NCBI GenBank assembly: GCA_044347755.1
Contig: JBIKUE010000012.1
Location: forward strand, 1-64,000
Direction of reading: 5' to 3'
DNA from: M3007 sp044347755
GTDB lineage: Bacteria > Bacteroidota > Bacteroidia > Chitinophagales > Saprospiraceae
Length of the DNA stretch: 64,000 nt
Notes under the pieces: generated by a model
What the model was told of the DNA's origin: nothing
The model's input: only the letters and a program-made list of their open reading frames with translations
The model's database searches: none
Shown: positions 1-8,521 of the stretch, piece by piece
Layout: each line of letters begins with the position of its first letter
Position numbering within the stretch: the first letter of the stretch is position 1
Translations under genes and position numbers: made by a program

Positions 1-8
1 ATTGAATC

Positions 9-16
9 TATCTTTG
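9..16 (+). promoter_or_regulatory. Possible -7 promoter element (TATCTTTG)
   Basis: TATCTTTG matches the Bacteroidota -7 consensus TAnnTTTG. The matching -33 element would lie before the window, so it cannot be checked. If real, it would give a leader of roughly 120 nt for the small gene at 141. Confidence 0.35.
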
Positions 17-140
17 TCATGGGCCAGGAAGTCGTTTTTTAAGCTTCGTAACTCAAAAATACGCTTGCTGGCTCACTTTTCTTCCTAAAAATTACCCTAT
101 CCTCGGGGATTCATGCAACAAAGCCTACGAGGATCAAAAG

Positions 141-443
141 ATGCCTTCAGTAGCGCTCCAGACTACTCAGGCTCCACAAGCTTTGGTGGTAAAAGAAGGT
201 TCGCTGGAACATAATGAATTAGCAAAAATGTTGGAAACCAAGCCTGAAGTCTTCCTGGAAGCATTTGCTAAGGCCAAGGTAAAGTTGTTGGAAAACGGCA
301 TAGATGTGAACAAGTACCCAGAAATTGCAGCTATCTATGATCGGCCGATTGAATGGGTAAAAAATCAAAATGAGAAAGGCTACCTTAACGATATGGTGGC
401 TAAAGCCAAGGCACAAGTTTCTGCTCAGGCAGAGCGAAAGTAG
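141..443 (+). CDS. Small protein of unknown function (100 aa)
   Basis: I do not recognise this protein. It is soluble-looking, with no signal peptide or membrane segment. It is rich in Ala, Lys and Glu and looks mostly helical. The central part contains the segment EIAAIYDRPIEW, followed by a Lys/Ala-rich tail. It starts at an ATG and is followed by a long hairpin at 468-513, which suggests it is a single-gene transcript. The next gene, an ArsR-type regulator, lies about 180 nt downstream on the same strand; nothing in the sequence links them functionally. Codon use looks like that of the neighbours, so I think it is a real gene. Confidence 0.6.
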   Translation: MPSVALQTTQAPQALVVKEGSLEHNELAKMLETKPEVFLEAFAKAKVKLLENGIDVNKYPEIAAIYDRPIEWVKNQNEKGYLNDMVAKAKAQVSAQAERK

Positions 444-467
444 GCTTTTTTAGTTTGGTTTTATTGC

Positions 468-513
468 AATGGGTCATTCGAAGGCGTACCGTTAACGTCT
501 CGAATGGCCCATT
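468..513 (+). terminator. 14-bp stem-loop after the small gene
   Basis: The arms 468-481 and 500-513 pair over 14 bp with a single G-U pair, around an 18-nt loop. There is no strong T-run directly after it. It sits 24 nt past the stop codon at 443, so it is probably a transcription end or a 3' stabilising hairpin. Confidence 0.5.
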
Positions 514-626
514 CCGCTTAAAATATTCCAATTTATAAACTTAATTATATACTTTTATGTTTTGATTTAAGGCGTCAAAAAGAGATGCTTCTTCAACTCT
601 GGTTAAATCCTGTTTACATACATACT

Positions 627-929
627 ATGGCTACTCAACCCGCATATTCCTTCCCTTTTCTTGAAACGGCTACCGAAGTATTGCGCGCCGTTGCACACCC
701 GCACAGGTTGCTCATCATTGATATGTTACATCGGCAGCAGTCCCTTAACGTTACAGAAATTTACGAGGAACTGGGCATCGAACAAGCCGTTGCGAGTCAC
801 CATTTGCGTATCCTTAAGGACCGTGGAATAGTTCAGGTGAAGCGCGATGGCAAAAACAGTAATTATTCGCTCACCAGTGATGAGTATGCCAAAATTTTGG
901 CTGTGTTGCAGCGTGTAGTGCAGGAATAA
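627..929 (+). CDS. ArsR-family winged-helix transcriptional regulator
   Basis: This is a compact 100-aa winged helix-turn-helix protein. It shows the ArsR signature: the dimerisation/N-terminal helix with ATEVLRAVAHPHRLLIIDML, then the recognition helix region EQAVASHHLRILKDRGIV and a beta-wing with KRDGKNSNYSL. I chose the ATG at 627 because residues encoded from an upstream TTG-like extension (from 585) do not belong to the fold. There are no cysteines in the recognition helix, so classical ArsR/SmtB As or Zn sensing through Cys pairs is unlikely, and the signal is unknown. A terminator follows at 995-1028. The downstream MHS transporter is more than 350 nt away, so control of that transporter is possible but unproven. 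Confidence 0.85.
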   Translation: MATQPAYSFPFLETATEVLRAVAHPHRLLIIDMLHRQQSLNVTEIYEELGIEQAVASHHLRILKDRGIVQVKRDGKNSNYSLTSDEYAKILAVLQRVVQE

Positions 930-994
930 GATAGTTTTAAAAGATTATTTTGATAGTTGCAGTTCTCGAAAGCTAGATTAAAATAAAATTTTGT

Positions 995-1028
995 GGCTGG
1001 GTCGGTTAGTCGCCCCGGCCTTTTTTTT
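995..1028 (+). terminator. Rho-independent terminator
   Basis: GGCTGGG (995-1001) pairs with CCCCGGCC (1013-1020), with one G-U pair, and is followed directly by eight T residues (1021-1028). It ends the ArsR-type gene. Confidence 0.75.
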
Positions 1029-1284
1029 ATCCTGCCATGAGGAAGGGTAGGGGATTGCGCAAAATAAAATTCCGAAAACACTAATATTATTAATAAATTC
1101 AGAATAAAACTAAAATTGTGTGGCAAAATGAGGCATTCAAAAAACTTTATTCGTTTTTTGGAAAATATTTTTTCACTGAAAAGAAACAACAAATACAGAT
1201 ATCTATATACATTTGTGTCACTCGAATTGAGCAATAAAACAATGTTCTTTTGTCAACATTCAACATTTAAACAAATCTGACTTT
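1029..1284 (+). promoter_or_regulatory. AT-rich upstream region of the transporter, with a -7 element
   Basis: This stretch has no credible gene. It contains TACATTTG at 1208-1215, a match to the Bacteroidota -7 consensus TAnnTTTG, about 70 nt before the MHS transporter. No good TTG is found at the expected -33 distance. That would fit a weak or activator-dependent promoter. Confidence 0.4.
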
Positions 1285-2838
1285 ATGACCAACTCATCTA
1301 CAACACAAGAGGGCTTGGAGCCCAAAGGGTTGATGAAGGTAATCACGGCGTCGTCAGTCGGTACGCTCATTGAGTGGTACGACTTTTACATTTATGGGGC
1401 CATGGCTGTCATCATTGCCAAACAATTTTTTCCCCAGGACAATCCAACTGCCGCGTTCCTGGCGGCGCTTGCCACCTTCGCGGCTGGTTTTGTGGTCAGA
1501 CCATTTGGCGCCCTCGTATTTGGCCGTATTGGTGATGTCATAGGCCGTAAATACACCTTTTTGCTGACCCTCTTATTGATGGGTGGTTCCACCTTCGCCA
1601 TTGGTCTGGTGCCCGGATATGCCAAAATAGGGATGTGGGCTCCTGTGCTGATTCTCCTGTTGCGTTTCGTACAAGGCCTTGCGCTGGGTGGCGAATATGG
1701 AGGCGCAGCCACTTATGTAGCAGAACACAGTCCCGTAGGCCGACGGGGCTATTTCACCGCCTTCATTCAAACCACCGCAACCCTGGGTTTCTTTCTGTCG
1801 CTCGGCGTTATACTACTGACTCGTAAAACAGTCGGCATTGAAGCATTTAACGATTGGGGTTGGCGTATTCCATTCATCGTTTCGGTGTTTCTTATCGGTA
1901 TTTCCGTGTACATCCGTTTGAAAATGGCCGAATCTCCCTTGTTTGCTAAAATTAAAAAAGAAGGAAAAATTTCTAAAAATCCGCTCAAGGAATCTTTTGC
2001 CCACAAGGCAAACCTCAAAATGGTTTTGCTGGCCTTGTTTGCCGCAGTAATGGGACAAGGGGTAGTTTGGTACACTGGTCAGTTCTATGCCCAAACTTTC
2101 ATGGAACGGACCTTGTCTATTGAGTTTGAACAGGTTAGATACCTGCTTTGCTTCGCTATTTTACTTGCTACCCCGTTCTTCCTGGTTTTCGGCGCCTGGT
2201 CTGATAAAATTGGCCGCAAAACCATCATGCTCGGTGGTATGTTCCTGGCTATCGTCACCTACTTTCCAATCTACAAAACCATGTACAGCCTGGCCGATCC
2301 AAAGGCCAAAACGGAAGTGGCAGAGCGCAGTAGTACCGGAATGGCTGTGGCTGTCAATGAAGCGGGTGATTCTACGATTACCACTACCACAGTAAAAGCA
2401 TTTTCGGATGGATGCACTTCCAAAACCGTAAAGAAAGAAGTGATATTAGCCGATAAATCCAAAACGGCGCCAAAGGCGGAAACCATTAAAACCTTCTGGT
2501 TAAATAGCTCCGGGTTCTGGTTTATGATGTTCCTGGTGTTTATCCAGATCTTGTACGTTACCATGGTATACGGCCCTATCGCTGCATTCCTGGTGGAGCT
2601 ATTCCCTACGCGTATTCGTTACACATCTATGTCGCTCCCTTACCACATCGGTAATGGTATCTTCGGTGGTCTGACGCCCTTTATTGCCACTCGATTGTTT
2701 GATGCAAGTAAAACCACCGAAAATCCTTCCGGTGATCCGTACATTGGTCTGTGGTACCCGATTCTCATCGCCGGTGTATGTTTCGTGATTGGGTTATTGT
2801 ACCTGCCGAGCAAAAATGACGAAGACGTATCTGATTAG
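1285..2838 (+). CDS. MHS-family (metabolite:H+ symporter) MFS transporter
   Basis: A 517-aa inner-membrane carrier of the major facilitator superfamily, MHS branch, which imports organic acids and osmolytes with protons. The N-terminal signature is clear: SSVGTLIEWYDFYIYG in TM1, VVRPFGALVFGRIGDVIGRK (TM2-3 loop motif), RFVQGLALGGEYGGAATYVAEH in TM4, and a second GAWSDKIGRKTIM motif in the C-terminal half. An unusual hydrophilic insert of about 70 residues (roughly 335-405, rich in Thr, Lys and Asp) separates two C-terminal-half helices. The gene heads a block with a small membrane protein, a porin, a carboxylate-type sensor kinase and two acyl-CoA synthetases. The likely substrates are therefore acetate, propionate or a related carboxylate; this is inference from context. 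Confidence 0.88.
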   Translation: MTNSSTTQEGLEPKGLMKVITASSVGTLIEWYDFYIYGAMAVIIAKQFFPQDNPTAAFLAALATFAAGFVVRPFGALVFGRIGDVIGRKYTFLLTLLLMGGSTFAIGLVPGYAKIGMWAPVLILLLRFVQGLALGGEYGGAATYVAEHSPVGRRGYFTAFIQTTATLGFFLSLGVILLTRKTVGIEAFNDWGWRIPFIVSVFLIGISVYIRLKMAESPLFAKIKKEGKISKNPLKESFAHKANLKMVLLALFAAVMGQGVVWYTGQFYAQTFMERTLSIEFEQVRYLLCFAILLATPFFLVFGAWSDKIGRKTIMLGGMFLAIVTYFPIYKTMYSLADPKAKTEVAERSSTGMAVAVNEAGDSTITTTTVKAFSDGCTSKTVKKEVILADKSKTAPKAETIKTFWLNSSGFWFMMFLVFIQILYVTMVYGPIAAFLVELFPTRIRYTSMSLPYHIGNGIFGGLTPFIATRLFDASKTTENPSGDPYIGLWYPILIAGVCFVIGLLYLPSKNDEDVSD

Positions 2839-2903
2839 TGTTTTGGTGTTTTAATTCATCAAACCCCTCAAACCTCTTCTTCACACTTCAACCATTTCAA
2901 CAT

Positions 2904-3161
2904 ATGAACTCATTAAAACGTCTTTCGGGCTTCATTTGGATAGCTCTTGGCGCTGTTGTCATATACCTTTTGTTCCATCAGGCCGGGAAAGAAATTGCGG
3001 AAGCTACCGCAGGAAAACGCCCGCTTTTGGACACCCAAATGTTTTGGTACATCATCATCCCAATATTTCTACCCATTATTCTGGGCCTATTGCTGTTTGG
3101 TTGGTATGCCTGGAAAGGAGAATATGATGTGATCGCCCGCGACTCTGAACATCTGAGCTGA
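2904..3161 (+). CDS. Small two-helix membrane protein next to the transporter
   Basis: An 85-aa protein with two predicted membrane helices: one near residues 8-24 (IWIALGAVVIYLLF) and one near 48-67 (FWYIIIPIFLPIILGLLLFGWYAW). A short charged tail follows (EYDVIARDSEHLS). I chose the ATG at 2904 because the longer frame from 2838 overlaps the transporter stop and adds a low-complexity leader. It lies 65 nt after the MHS transporter and is probably co-transcribed. Small partner proteins of this kind occur next to secondary transporters, so an accessory or stabilising role is plausible, but I do not recognise a named family. A hairpin at 3182-3222 follows it. Confidence 0.7.
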   Translation: MNSLKRLSGFIWIALGAVVIYLLFHQAGKEIAEATAGKRPLLDTQMFWYIIIPIFLPIILGLLLFGWYAWKGEYDVIARDSEHLS

Positions 3162-3181
3162 TAATATCTGCCTGTGTCATT

Positions 3182-3222
3182 GACCGGATTCAACCTTTAT
3201 CAGTCATTGGTTGAATCCGGTC
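3182..3222 (+). terminator. 14-bp perfect stem-loop
   Basis: The arms 3182-3195 and 3209-3222 are perfect reverse complements around a 13-nt loop, 20 nt past the small membrane gene. There is no T-run on either side. It could be a terminator or an mRNA processing site that sets different levels of transporter and porin. Confidence 0.5.
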
Positions 3223-3368
3223 GCCAGGCACTCTTCACCCTTTTTCATTTCTGGTTTCAATTACTTCGTTAAGGCAGGTTCTGCACTTGCCTTGGCCTGC
3301 CATTGGCTTGCCTGGTTGCGAATAAGGAATGGCCAATTTTAACCTTTCAATTGTTTCATTTCATTACA

Positions 3369-4823
3369 ATGAATGCAAAATTTTACCTTCTGCTTTTAGT
3401 ATGCCTGATGCTTCAGGTAGTTGCATATGCACAGCCTGGCCCCCCCCCTCCGGCCACTACTACTACGCCCCCGGTAGTGGGCCCGCAAAAACCCCAAGAC
3501 CACACCTACAAACCATTGACCTTAAAGCTAAACGAGGACGGCAGTAAATACGTGCGTTTCATCATGTGGCATCAGTTCTGGGCCACCGCCACTCAAAATA
3601 ATCCGGATACCCGTGATGTTAAAGGCCAACTGATTGATGGCTCTGAAAATGCAGATGGCGCATGGAGTACGGACATAGCTCTTCGGCGTTCGCGTTTTCT
3701 GGCTTATGCCCAGATCTCTCCCAGAGCGTTGATTCTTACACACTGGGGTATTAACAATCAAAGCTTTATTGGCGGTGGAACACCTCCAAACGGCCCTAAT
3801 GCTACAACAACAGCCTCGAATAATGGTAAAAAACCTGCGCTGTTTATCCACGATGCATGGACAGAGTTTGAGGTGGCCAAGGACAAATTATACCTGGGGG
3901 CAGGTCTGATTTACTGGAATGGCATCAGTCGCCTGACAAGCCATTCTACACTCAACTTTATGACCCTTGATGCGCCTATTTTCAACTGGCCAACCATTGA
4001 AACAACCGACCAGTTTGCGCGTCAGTTCGGTATGTATGCCAAAGGGCAGCTGGGTAGACTGGACTATCGCATGGCGCTGAACAAACCGTTTGCGAACGGC
4101 GCTACTCCTTTAGCCGTGAAAAAAGATGGCTTTGCCGTCAATGTTTTGAACGAAAACTGGGCCGGTTCAGGCTATATCAACTGGATGTTCTGGGATAAAG
4201 AAAGCAATAAACTGCCCTTTTTTGTTGGTTCTTATCTCGGCACTAAAAAGGTACTCAACCTGGGTGTAGGTTTTTATCACCACCCCGAAGCGTCCTTGTA
4301 CAAGACAACCCGTGGCGATTCCACTTACCAGAGCAATACGGCACTTGGTGCTGACTTATTTCTGGATATGCCGATTAACAAAGCAAAAGGAACCGCCCTT
4401 AGCGTATTGGCAACCTACTACAACTACAATTTTGGCACTAATTATATCAGGAATATAGGCATTCTTAATTTACACAGTACACCGGCAACTGCCACCAACA
4501 GTTGGGCTGGTGCGGGTAATGCTCAGCCTACCATTGGAAGCGGGAACATTTTTTATGTCCAGGCAGGATATCAACTCCCAAAGCTGAAAAACGGCACCGA
4601 CTTTATGCCTTACTTAACCATCACACACAAGGATTTCGAAGCATTGGCTGATCCTTCCACGCAGTTTGGCCTGGGATTGAACTATTTTGTTACAGGACAT
4701 CATGCCAAAATTACCCTTGAATATCAAACGCGTCCGGTATATAAGCTAAACACGGGCAATAATGCTATCGAGCGCACCGAATACCGTGGAGAATTAATTC
4801 TGCAGACGCACATCTTTTTGTAA
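3369..4823 (+). CDS. Outer-membrane porin
   Basis: A 484-aa protein with an N-terminal signal peptide (MNAKFYLLLLVCLMLQVVAYAQ) and a Pro/Thr-rich linker (GPPPPATTTTPP). A long run of alternating aromatic and polar residues follows, typical of a beta-barrel, with a C-terminal strand ending in aromatic/hydrophobic residues (ELILQTHIFL). I preferred the ATG at 3369 because it places the signal peptide at the N-terminus. The fold resembles phosphate-selective or general porins (a hint, not a firm family call). It sits between the MHS symporter and the sensor kinase. That suggests it lets the carboxylate substrate cross the outer membrane. Confidence 0.75.
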   Translation: MNAKFYLLLLVCLMLQVVAYAQPGPPPPATTTTPPVVGPQKPQDHTYKPLTLKLNEDGSKYVRFIMWHQFWATATQNNPDTRDVKGQLIDGSENADGAWSTDIALRRSRFLAYAQISPRALILTHWGINNQSFIGGGTPPNGPNATTTASNNGKKPALFIHDAWTEFEVAKDKLYLGAGLIYWNGISRLTSHSTLNFMTLDAPIFNWPTIETTDQFARQFGMYAKGQLGRLDYRMALNKPFANGATPLAVKKDGFAVNVLNENWAGSGYINWMFWDKESNKLPFFVGSYLGTKKVLNLGVGFYHHPEASLYKTTRGDSTYQSNTALGADLFLDMPINKAKGTALSVLATYYNYNFGTNYIRNIGILNLHSTPATATNSWAGAGNAQPTIGSGNIFYVQAGYQLPKLKNGTDFMPYLTITHKDFEALADPSTQFGLGLNYFVTGHHAKITLEYQTRPVYKLNTGNNAIERTEYRGELILQTHIFL

Positions 4824-4872
4824 TCTATCGAAAGCCTCAGGTTTCATTTCTTCTCCTATAAAGACATTGACC

Positions 4873-5073
4873 ATGGCAGACGATAAAAGCACCAAACTTC
4901 TTTTCATCTTTTTCCTGTTTTTACTCCTGCTCAACTATCCTATGTTGACTATAGTTGACCAAACCAAACTTGTTTTCGGATTCCCTGCCTTATATCTTTA
5001 TATGTTCCTGGTTTGGGGATTGATGATTTTTGGAATAGCTCAAATTGTAAAGCAGCGAAAAAAGAAACCTTAA
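4873..5073 (+). CDS. Small membrane protein, symporter small-subunit-like
   Basis: A 66-aa protein with two hydrophobic helices (about residues 9-23 and 38-56) and a basic tail (KQRKKKP). The loop has the pattern VFGFPALYLYMFL, reminiscent of the short proteins (DUF3311/DUF485-like) encoded before sodium:solute symporters. I chose the ATG at 4873 over the in-frame TTG at 4867. It is encoded 76 nt before the SLC5-kinase, in the position where a small symporter subunit is often found. The likely role is a partner of the kinase's transporter domain; this is inference. Confidence 0.7.
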   Translation: MADDKSTKLLFIFFLFLLLLNYPMLTIVDQTKLVFGFPALYLYMFLVWGLMIFGIAQIVKQRKKKP

Positions 5074-5149
5074 ACCGCTACTAATCCCAAAAAATTAAAA
5101 ACCTTGCACTGAATTTGATAGGCCATCTAATACAATCAGATACCATCGT

Positions 5150-7888
5150 ATGGGACTCAGTGTCATTGTTGGCTGCTCGCTTGCCTACATTTCCCTTCTT
5201 TTCCTCATTGCCTGGTGGGTCGATAAGCGCTCGACTGATCATAAGCCAGGTATTGTGAACAGCCCGTATGTATATGCGCTTTCGTTGGCTGTTTATTGTA
5301 CGGCGTGGACTTTTTTCGGGTCTGTAGGTAGGGCTACCACTGGAGGGCTGAGCTTTCTGGGCGTTTATTTGGGACCTACCTTACTAGCCCCGCTTTGGTT
5401 TGTTTTGCTTCGCAAAATCATCTTGATCTCTAAAAACCAACGCATCACCAGTATCGCGGATTTTATTTCGGCCCGATACGGCAAGAGTACTAAAATAGGT
5501 GTGCTGGTGACGTTGATAGCTGTATTAGGTATTGTGCCGTACATATCCATCCAACTTAAGGCAGTCACTTTTGGTATCAATACGTTGGCGCATTTTGGAG
5601 AGGTCATCCCAACAACACAACCACATTTCTGGCAGGATGCAGCATTTTGGGTAACCATTGCCATGGCTTTGTTTACAGTCGTTTTCGGCACCAGAAAGCT
5701 CGATCCTAATGAACGGCATGAAGGGCTGGTTGCCGCCATCGCTTTTGAAAGTATCGTAAAGTTGATCGCTTTTTTAATGGTTGGCATTTTCGTTACCTTC
5801 TTTTTGTACAACGGATTTGACGATTTATTCACCAAGGCGCAACAGCAGGAAGAAACAGCCAGAATGTTCACGTTTTCGGGCTCCGGGGTTACCCCATTCT
5901 CCTGGAATATGCTGCTCTTGTTGTCATTATTCGCCATTTTATTGCTGCCCAGGCAATTCCATATTTCTGTAGTAGAAAACACGCACCCCCGTCAAATTGC
6001 CAAGGCAATGTGGGTGTTTCCCTTGTACCTTTTATTGATTAATATTTTTGTTTTACCTGTGGCACTGGCCGGGAAAATGGCTTTTGCCGATTCCATACAT
6101 CCGGATACTTATGTCTTGAGTATTCCTTTATCTCATGGGGTAAAGTGGCTTGCTCTGGTGGCTTTCATTGGTGGGTTTTCGGCAGCTACCAGCATGGTAG
6201 TCGTTGAGGCAACGGCATTAAGTATTATGTTTGGAAATCACGTGGTAGTTCCACTTCTGATTAAAACCCGACTCTTTGGACAAGGGAAAGATACGGTGGA
6301 TGGCGCATCCCGTTTGTTGGATATCCGCCGTATTTGCATCATGTTTATGCTTTTATTGGCTTATTTGTATCAAAAATCAGTGGGTAGTACCTACGATCTG
6401 GTTTCGGTTGGTTTGATTTCATTTACAGCAGCAGCTCAACTGGCGCCGGCATTAATTGGCGGTATCTATTGGAAACGAGGCACACATCAGGGAGCTATCG
6501 CAGGGCTTATTATTGGCTTCTTTTTTTGGGCTTACTGTCTTCCGCTTCCAAGTATGGCCCTGGCAGGAATCATTTCAGATGATTTTGTAAAGCATGGTTT
6601 GTTTGGGCTATCCTTCCTTAAACCCTATGCTCTTTTTGGCTTAACAGGTCTGGATCCAATAACACATGCTGCATTTTGGAGTCTGTTGTTTAACGCATGG
6701 TTTTATTGTATTGTTTCTATTAACACCAAACCTACCATGCTGAACCTCACGCAGGCCGACCTTTTTGTCAATATCGATAAATATATTGGAGGCCAGGATT
6801 CAGATATCCTTAAAAGGGAGGCCAAAGTGAGCGAATTACGTGTCATGCTCAATCGTTTTTTGGGCGAACAGCGATCCATTGCCCTGTTCAGAGAATTTGA
6901 ATTGGCCAATAATGTGCAATTGGATCAACAAAAAATAGCCCAGGCGGATCTGATAAATTTTGTGGAGACGCACCTGGCTGGGGCGATTGGCGCGGCATCC
7001 GCCAGACTGGTGTTGGATAGCGTTGTGAAAGAGGAAGCCATTACCATGGAAGAAGTGATGCGTATCCTGGAGCAAACCCGGGAGGCCGTTGAACACGGGC
7101 GTATCATGGAGGATAAAAATGCTGAGTTGAAAGCACTAACGCTCCAATTAACTACCGCTAATGAACAGCTAAAAAATCTTGATCGCCTGAAAGCTGACTT
7201 CATTACCACGGTAACACATGAATTAAGAACTCCGGTAACCAGTATCAAATCCTTGTCGAAAATCATTCTGGATTACTCAGATGAACTGGATGAAACCCGG
7301 AAAGAAGAGTACCTCCGCATTTTGGTTACGGAAAGTGATCGTATCAGTCGCTTGATTAATCAGGTGCTTGATATTGAAAAAATACAATCCAATGAAGCAC
7401 CCTTACACCTGGATTTAATGGATATGGGTATTCTGGTCCGTCAAGCTGCGAAAAGTATGGAGCAGTTATTTGCAGAAAAGCAAATAACCATTCGGATTCA
7501 TGGCGCCGATCAGCCGTTTCCTTTACTGGCAGATCGGGATCGAATGATGCAGGTGGTAGTAAATCTACTGTCGAATGCGCTTAAATTCTGCGATCCGAAT
7601 GATGGTTTAATTGACGTTACACTGAACCGACAAGGTGATTGGGCTATCTTAAAAGTACATGATAATGGCCCGGGAATTAAGCCTGAAATGCAACAAATGA
7701 TTTTTGAAAAATTTACCCAGTTGCACAGTAAATCGCAGGGCAAACCACATGGAACCGGACTCGGCCTTTTTATTACCAGAAGTATTGTAGAAAAACATGG
7801 TGGTGTTATTCGAGTGGAAAGCCAAAGTAGCATGGTTCCAAAAGGGGCCTTATTTGAAGTCCGGATACCTGTTAAAAACAGTATCTAG
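5150..7888 (+). CDS. SLC5/STAC sensor histidine kinase (CrbS/CbrA-like)
   Basis: A 912-aa transporter-kinase fusion. Residues 1 to about 525 form a sodium:solute symporter (SLC5/SSS) domain with about 13 helices (for example VYCTAWTFFGSVGRA, IAALGIVPYISIQLKA-like, GGFSAATSMVVVEATALS). Residues about 530-650 look like a STAC linker domain, followed by a coiled coil (about 650-682). The kinase core follows: H-box with His690 in TTVTHELRTP, N-box VVNLLSNALKFCDP, G1 HDNGPGIKPEM and G2 GTGLGLFITRSIVEKHGG. Known relatives (CrbS, CbrA) detect acetate or amino acids and control acs or carbon use. Its neighbours here, a receiver protein and two acyl-CoA synthetases, strongly favour short-chain carboxylate sensing. 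All catalytic boxes are present. Confidence 0.93.
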   Translation: MGLSVIVGCSLAYISLLFLIAWWVDKRSTDHKPGIVNSPYVYALSLAVYCTAWTFFGSVGRATTGGLSFLGVYLGPTLLAPLWFVLLRKIILISKNQRITSIADFISARYGKSTKIGVLVTLIAVLGIVPYISIQLKAVTFGINTLAHFGEVIPTTQPHFWQDAAFWVTIAMALFTVVFGTRKLDPNERHEGLVAAIAFESIVKLIAFLMVGIFVTFFLYNGFDDLFTKAQQQEETARMFTFSGSGVTPFSWNMLLLLSLFAILLLPRQFHISVVENTHPRQIAKAMWVFPLYLLLINIFVLPVALAGKMAFADSIHPDTYVLSIPLSHGVKWLALVAFIGGFSAATSMVVVEATALSIMFGNHVVVPLLIKTRLFGQGKDTVDGASRLLDIRRICIMFMLLLAYLYQKSVGSTYDLVSVGLISFTAAAQLAPALIGGIYWKRGTHQGAIAGLIIGFFFWAYCLPLPSMALAGIISDDFVKHGLFGLSFLKPYALFGLTGLDPITHAAFWSLLFNAWFYCIVSINTKPTMLNLTQADLFVNIDKYIGGQDSDILKREAKVSELRVMLNRFLGEQRSIALFREFELANNVQLDQQKIAQADLINFVETHLAGAIGAASARLVLDSVVKEEAITMEEVMRILEQTREAVEHGRIMEDKNAELKALTLQLTTANEQLKNLDRLKADFITTVTHELRTPVTSIKSLSKIILDYSDELDETRKEEYLRILVTESDRISRLINQVLDIEKIQSNEAPLHLDLMDMGILVRQAAKSMEQLFAEKQITIRIHGADQPFPLLADRDRMMQVVVNLLSNALKFCDPNDGLIDVTLNRQGDWAILKVHDNGPGIKPEMQQMIFEKFTQLHSKSQGKPHGTGLGLFITRSIVEKHGGVIRVESQSSMVPKGALFEVRIPVKNSI

Positions 7889-7981
7889 AAAAAAAAGCAA
7901 GAACCATTGGGCTATAACACATCACGTGCATACATTTAGACCGAAAAAGAAAATCAAAACTACTTTACATCGATTCACTCA

Positions 7982-8356
7982 ATGGATGCTGCAAAAATCT
8001 TGATTGTAGACGATGAACCGAATATCGTTTTGGCCATAGAATTTCTCTTGCAAAGAGCTGGCTATCAAACAGCAAAGGCTTTTGATGGAATTCAGGCACT
8101 TGAATTGGCGCAATCATTTCAGCCGGATATTATGATCCTGGATGTCATGATGCCTGGGCTGAACGGCTTTGAAGTTGGGCAAAAAATACGTCAACTCCCT
8201 TCCCTGGAACTCACCAAGATAATTTTTTTGACCGCAAAAGGCACTCAAAAAGATCGGGAAACCGGTTATGCCAGCGGGGCTGAAATCTATATGATTAAGC
8301 CATTCGAAAACGAAGAGTTGGTAGCTGCGGTAAACGAAATGATGGCTTACGGGTGA
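7982..8356 (+). CDS. Single-domain response regulator (receiver only)
   Basis: A 124-aa CheY-like receiver domain. The acidic pocket is Asp10/Asp11 (VDDEPN), the phospho-acceptor is Asp54 (MILDVMMPG), the switch Thr is in FLTAK and the conserved Lys is Lys106 (MIKPF). The protein ends right after the receiver fold, so it has no DNA-binding output domain. It lies 93 nt after the SLC5-kinase, which is its obvious phosphodonor. The CrbR and CbrB partners of related kinases carry HTH or AAA+ outputs, so the signal here must pass to a further protein or act by binding. A terminator follows at 8401-8435, separating it from the synthetase gene. Confidence 0.9.
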   Translation: MDAAKILIVDDEPNIVLAIEFLLQRAGYQTAKAFDGIQALELAQSFQPDIMILDVMMPGLNGFEVGQKIRQLPSLELTKIIFLTAKGTQKDRETGYASGAEIYMIKPFENEELVAAVNEMMAYG

Positions 8357-8400
8357 GTTAATGTTTAACCGTTCCAATTAAAATTCTTATCTATAGGATT

Positions 8401-8435
8401 ACTCAGACACTAAGATTGGGTCTGGGTCTTTTTTT
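8401..8435 (+). terminator. Rho-independent terminator of the sensor operon
   Basis: ACTCAGAC (8401-8408) pairs with GTCTGGGT (8420-8427), with one G-U pair, around an 11-nt loop. A C and a long T-run follow. Confidence 0.75.
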
Positions 8436-8480
8436 GAAAAAATAATCTTAAGAATATAGATAACTATATGTATTGTTTTG

Positions 8481-8488
8481 TAGCTTTG
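8481..8488 (+). promoter_or_regulatory. -7 promoter element (TAGCTTTG) before the synthetase
   Basis: TAGCTTTG fits TAnnTTTG and lies 33 nt before the start codon at 8522. There is no TTG 19-21 nt upstream. A weak -33 would suit a promoter that needs an activator, as expected for a carboxylate-induced gene. Confidence 0.5.
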
Positions 8489-8521
8489 CCATAACTAAAA
8501 ATCAACCGCCCGACCAAAACT

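Noticed and set aside
5365..5982. 205-aa minus-strand frame
   Set aside because: Shadow of the SLC5 domain of the sensor kinase; the plus-strand protein has clear family motifs.
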